Assembly (NCBI GenBank): GCA_945876745.1
Contig: CAMCPL010000002.1
Span: forward strand, 181,950 to 245,949
Reading direction: 5' to 3'
Length of the DNA stretch: 64,000 bases
DNA from: an uncultured Clostridia bacterium
GTDB taxonomy: Bacteria > Bacillota > Clostridia > Oscillospirales > Acutalibacteraceae
Shown here: positions 62,495-64,000 of the stretch, one piece after another
Numbering within the stretch: position 1 is the first letter of the stretch
Layout of the letters: every line of letters begins with the position of its first letter
Translations under genes and position numbers: made by a program
The notes under the pieces: generated by a model
What the model was told of the DNA's origin: nothing
The model's database searches: none
What the model saw: only the letters and a program-made list of their open reading frames with translations

Positions 62495-62925
62495 AAAGAT
62501 TACTGAAAATAATTGCCCTTGTTACGGCGTTTGCGTGCGCTTTTGCATTGTTTAGCGCCTGCTCATCGGATAAAGAAAAGAATGAACCCGTGACAAATGC
62601 GGGAATGTATTACGACAGAAACGGCGAGGAAAGCTCAAGCCGTGAGGAAGTAAAGTATTACGATAAGGACGGAAACGTTTATCTCTATGAAATGGTTGAG
62701 GACTATCTGCCCGATTATGTAAATCAGCAAACAGGTGAGAGACTTAACGGCTTCAACTGCTATATAACCGAGGATGGATATCTCTATAACGATATATCAA
62801 ATAAGCTCAGCCTTGTGTCCGGTACAACAGATACTTATTCCGACTCCGACTCAAATACATATTACGATATCTCAACGGTATATTGGGATATGAACGGTAA
62901 TATGTTCCATAGAGCCGTAAAATAG
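62491..62925 (+). CDS. Small predicted lipoprotein of unknown function
   Basis: 144 residues. Lipoprotein signal peptide MKRLLKIIALVTAFACAFAL with lipobox FSAC. The mature part is rich in Tyr, Asp and Ser, with repeated YYD/DGN/YLYxD-like strands (YYDRNGEE, YYDKDGNVYLYE, TEDGYLYND, YYDISTVYWDMNGNMFH), suggesting a beta repeat. ATGA overlap with the dehydrogenase gene. Not assignable to a family from sequence alone. Confidence 0.72.
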   Translation: MKRLLKIIALVTAFACAFALFSACSSDKEKNEPVTNAGMYYDRNGEESSSREEVKYYDKDGNVYLYEMVEDYLPDYVNQQTGERLNGFNCYITEDGYLYNDISNKLSLVSGTTDTYSDSDSNTYYDISTVYWDMNGNMFHRAVK

Positions 62926-62940
62926 AAAATGAATAAAACA

Positions 62941-62979
62941 AAAACCGTTCGTTACTCCGAGTGAATAACGAACGGTTTT
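62941..62979 (+). terminator. Intrinsic terminator of the nadBC-iolB-ADH-lipoprotein run
   Basis: Perfect 14-bp stem AAAACCGTTCGTTA (62941-62954) / TAACGAACGGTTTT (62966-62979) followed by TTTTATTT. The stop of the convergent solute-binding gene lies 16 bases beyond. Confidence 0.92.
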
Positions 62980-62994
62980 TTTATTTGTTTTGTA

Positions 62995-63849
62995 TTATTT
63001 ATCTGTGTCGGTTGTGTAGTTAAATGACGAAGCGTTGTAGCCGAAATACTTTTCAACGATTGGCGTAAAGGTGTCGCCGTCGCCGTATTTTTCACTCTTT
63101 GCCTCGCGGATCGCTTCGTTTATCGAATCCTTCCAACCGCTGTTTTTAGCACATGCGATAACGTACTCGATTGTGTCAAGCTCGCCGTTTAATGTTGTGT
63201 ATTTATCGCTCACACCAAGCGGCATATATGTAAATTCGTCTGTGATTACTGCGTCGATTTCGCCGTTTTCAAGTCTGCCGAGCGAAGCGGAAGCGTCGTT
63301 TGAGCCGACTACCGACGAGCAAGCGCCCGAAATGCTTGAATGTGTATCAAATGCAGTCTTTGCAGTCTGTCCGACAACCTCAACCCTTGCGCCTGAAAAA
63401 TCGGCGTAGGTCTTGATATTACTGTCTTTTGTTGTTATTGCAATAACTCTGTTTGTGATGATAGGCTCTGTGTATGAGTAATCCTCGTTGAATGTGCCTG
63501 TGTTCTTGCTGACTGCACCTAAAAGCAGACATGCACTGTATTCCTTGCCAGCTTCGTCAACAAAGCCGCCGTCCTCTTCAAGAGTGTAGCCCTCGTTTAT
63601 CTGCTCAAATCTGTAACTCTTAAGGTCGCCCTTAACGCTGTCAAAGATTTCAGCCCACAAATCAGCGCAAAAGCCCTGCGCAGTGCCGTCGTTAACCTCT
63701 GTAATAAACGGCTCGGCAATTTGCGTATAGCCGAGTATTGCAACCGTGTCGGAATACTTTTCCTCCTGCTTTGAAGAACAGCCTGTAAAGCACAGCGCAA
63801 TAAGCATAACGCTCAAAGCTATTGCCAATAGTTTTTTAGTAGTTTTCAT
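62995..63849 (-). CDS. Amino-acid ABC transporter-type solute-binding lipoprotein (family 3)
   Basis: 284 residues. Signal peptide MKTTKKLLAIALSVMLIALC with lipobox FTGC, then a periplasmic-type binding fold: FITEVNDGTAQGFCADLWAE, CLLLGAVSKNTGTFNEDYSY, TEPIITNRVIAITTKDS, EVVGQTAKTAFDTHSS and GEIDAVITDEFTY. This is the family 3 pattern for polar amino acids. No permease or ATPase gene follows in the window. ATG at 63849 with GGAGG upstream; the in-frame ATG at 63876 is rejected. The remaining 63850-64000 is AT-rich leader with no further gene seen. Confidence 0.9.
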   Translation of the reverse strand: MKTTKKLLAIALSVMLIALCFTGCSSKQEEKYSDTVAILGYTQIAEPFITEVNDGTAQGFCADLWAEIFDSVKGDLKSYRFEQINEGYTLEEDGGFVDEAGKEYSACLLLGAVSKNTGTFNEDYSYTEPIITNRVIAITTKDSNIKTYADFSGARVEVVGQTAKTAFDTHSSISGACSSVVGSNDASASLGRLENGEIDAVITDEFTYMPLGVSDKYTTLNGELDTIEYVIACAKNSGWKDSINEAIREAKSEKYGDGDTFTPIVEKYFGYNASSFNYTTDTDK

Positions 63850-64000
63850 ATTTATATATACCTCCGCTTTAAGCATAATTACATATTAATTTTATATTAA
63901 TGTGCACTTAAAGTCAAGAATAATAATAAAAATTACAAAGTATTTGTGTAGCGTTACAATAGATGTGACACCAAAAAAGAAAAAGATATAGAAAAAGCGA

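Overview
The window looks like chromosomal DNA from a Gram-positive anaerobe of the class Clostridia, probably Oscillospirales/Ruminococcaceae-like. This is inferred from gene content, not from a marker gene. The supporting signs are the glgBCDA glycogen operon with a separate GlgD subunit, lysine synthesis through LL-diaminopimelate aminotransferase, an Ech-type energy-converting hydrogenase, a thrS T-box leader, strong Shine-Dalgarno sites (GGAGG/AAGGAG), TTGACA/TATAAT promoters and moderate-to-low GC. No rRNA, tRNA, CRISPR array, transposase or prophage gene was seen.

Layout. 1-2.6 kb (minus): an ANTAR-domain regulator, dapF and an almost complete dapL. 2.8-8.7 kb (plus): glgB-glgC-glgD-glgA behind a promoter that carries an operator-like inverted repeat, closed by a strong terminator. 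8.8-10.7 kb: prfB (no programmed frameshift) and an MgtC/SapB membrane protein. 10.66-10.94 kb: a 279-bp nested palindromic element. 11-16.4 kb: a PdaA-like lipoprotein, then the cell-shape operon mreB-mreC-mreD-PBP2. 16.6-20.8 kb: an MgsA homologue with altered catalytic aspartates, then hisS-aspS-yfbR. 20.8-22.2 kb: a small Cys-rich FeoB-associated-type protein and a zinc-ribbon membrane protein.

22.2-35.6 kb (minus): an 11-gene exopolysaccharide/capsule operon. In transcription order it is CpsC/Wzz, CpsD tyrosine kinase, priming sugar-phosphate transferase, two GT4 enzymes, a radical SAM/SPASM protein, a fused double glycosyltransferase, another GT4, a Wzy-like polymerase, a VanZ-like protein and a Wzx flippase. 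A two-component system and a Dabb protein lie just upstream. 37.9-41.9 kb: rny and, divergently, thrS with its T-box. 41.9-42.55 kb: a dense 635-bp field of nested inverted repeats containing a second element with the same architecture as the first. 42.6-46.5 kb: larC/larB (nickel-pincer cofactor), O-acetylhomoserine sulfhydrylase and a TetR regulator with a palindromic operator.

46.6-56.7 kb (minus): the echABCDEF hydrogenase operon running straight into hypF-hypC-hypD-hypE. EchF has six predicted [4Fe-4S] clusters, and hypF appears to lack a normal start codon. 57-64 kb: an FN3-polysaccharide deacetylase, nadB-nadC followed by iolB, an iron alcohol dehydrogenase and a small lipoprotein, and a solute-binding lipoprotein on the minus strand.

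The most unusual signal is the pair of about 278-bp three-way-junction palindromes at 10658-10936 and 42089-42365. Their architecture and arm lengths agree although most of their stem sequence differs.
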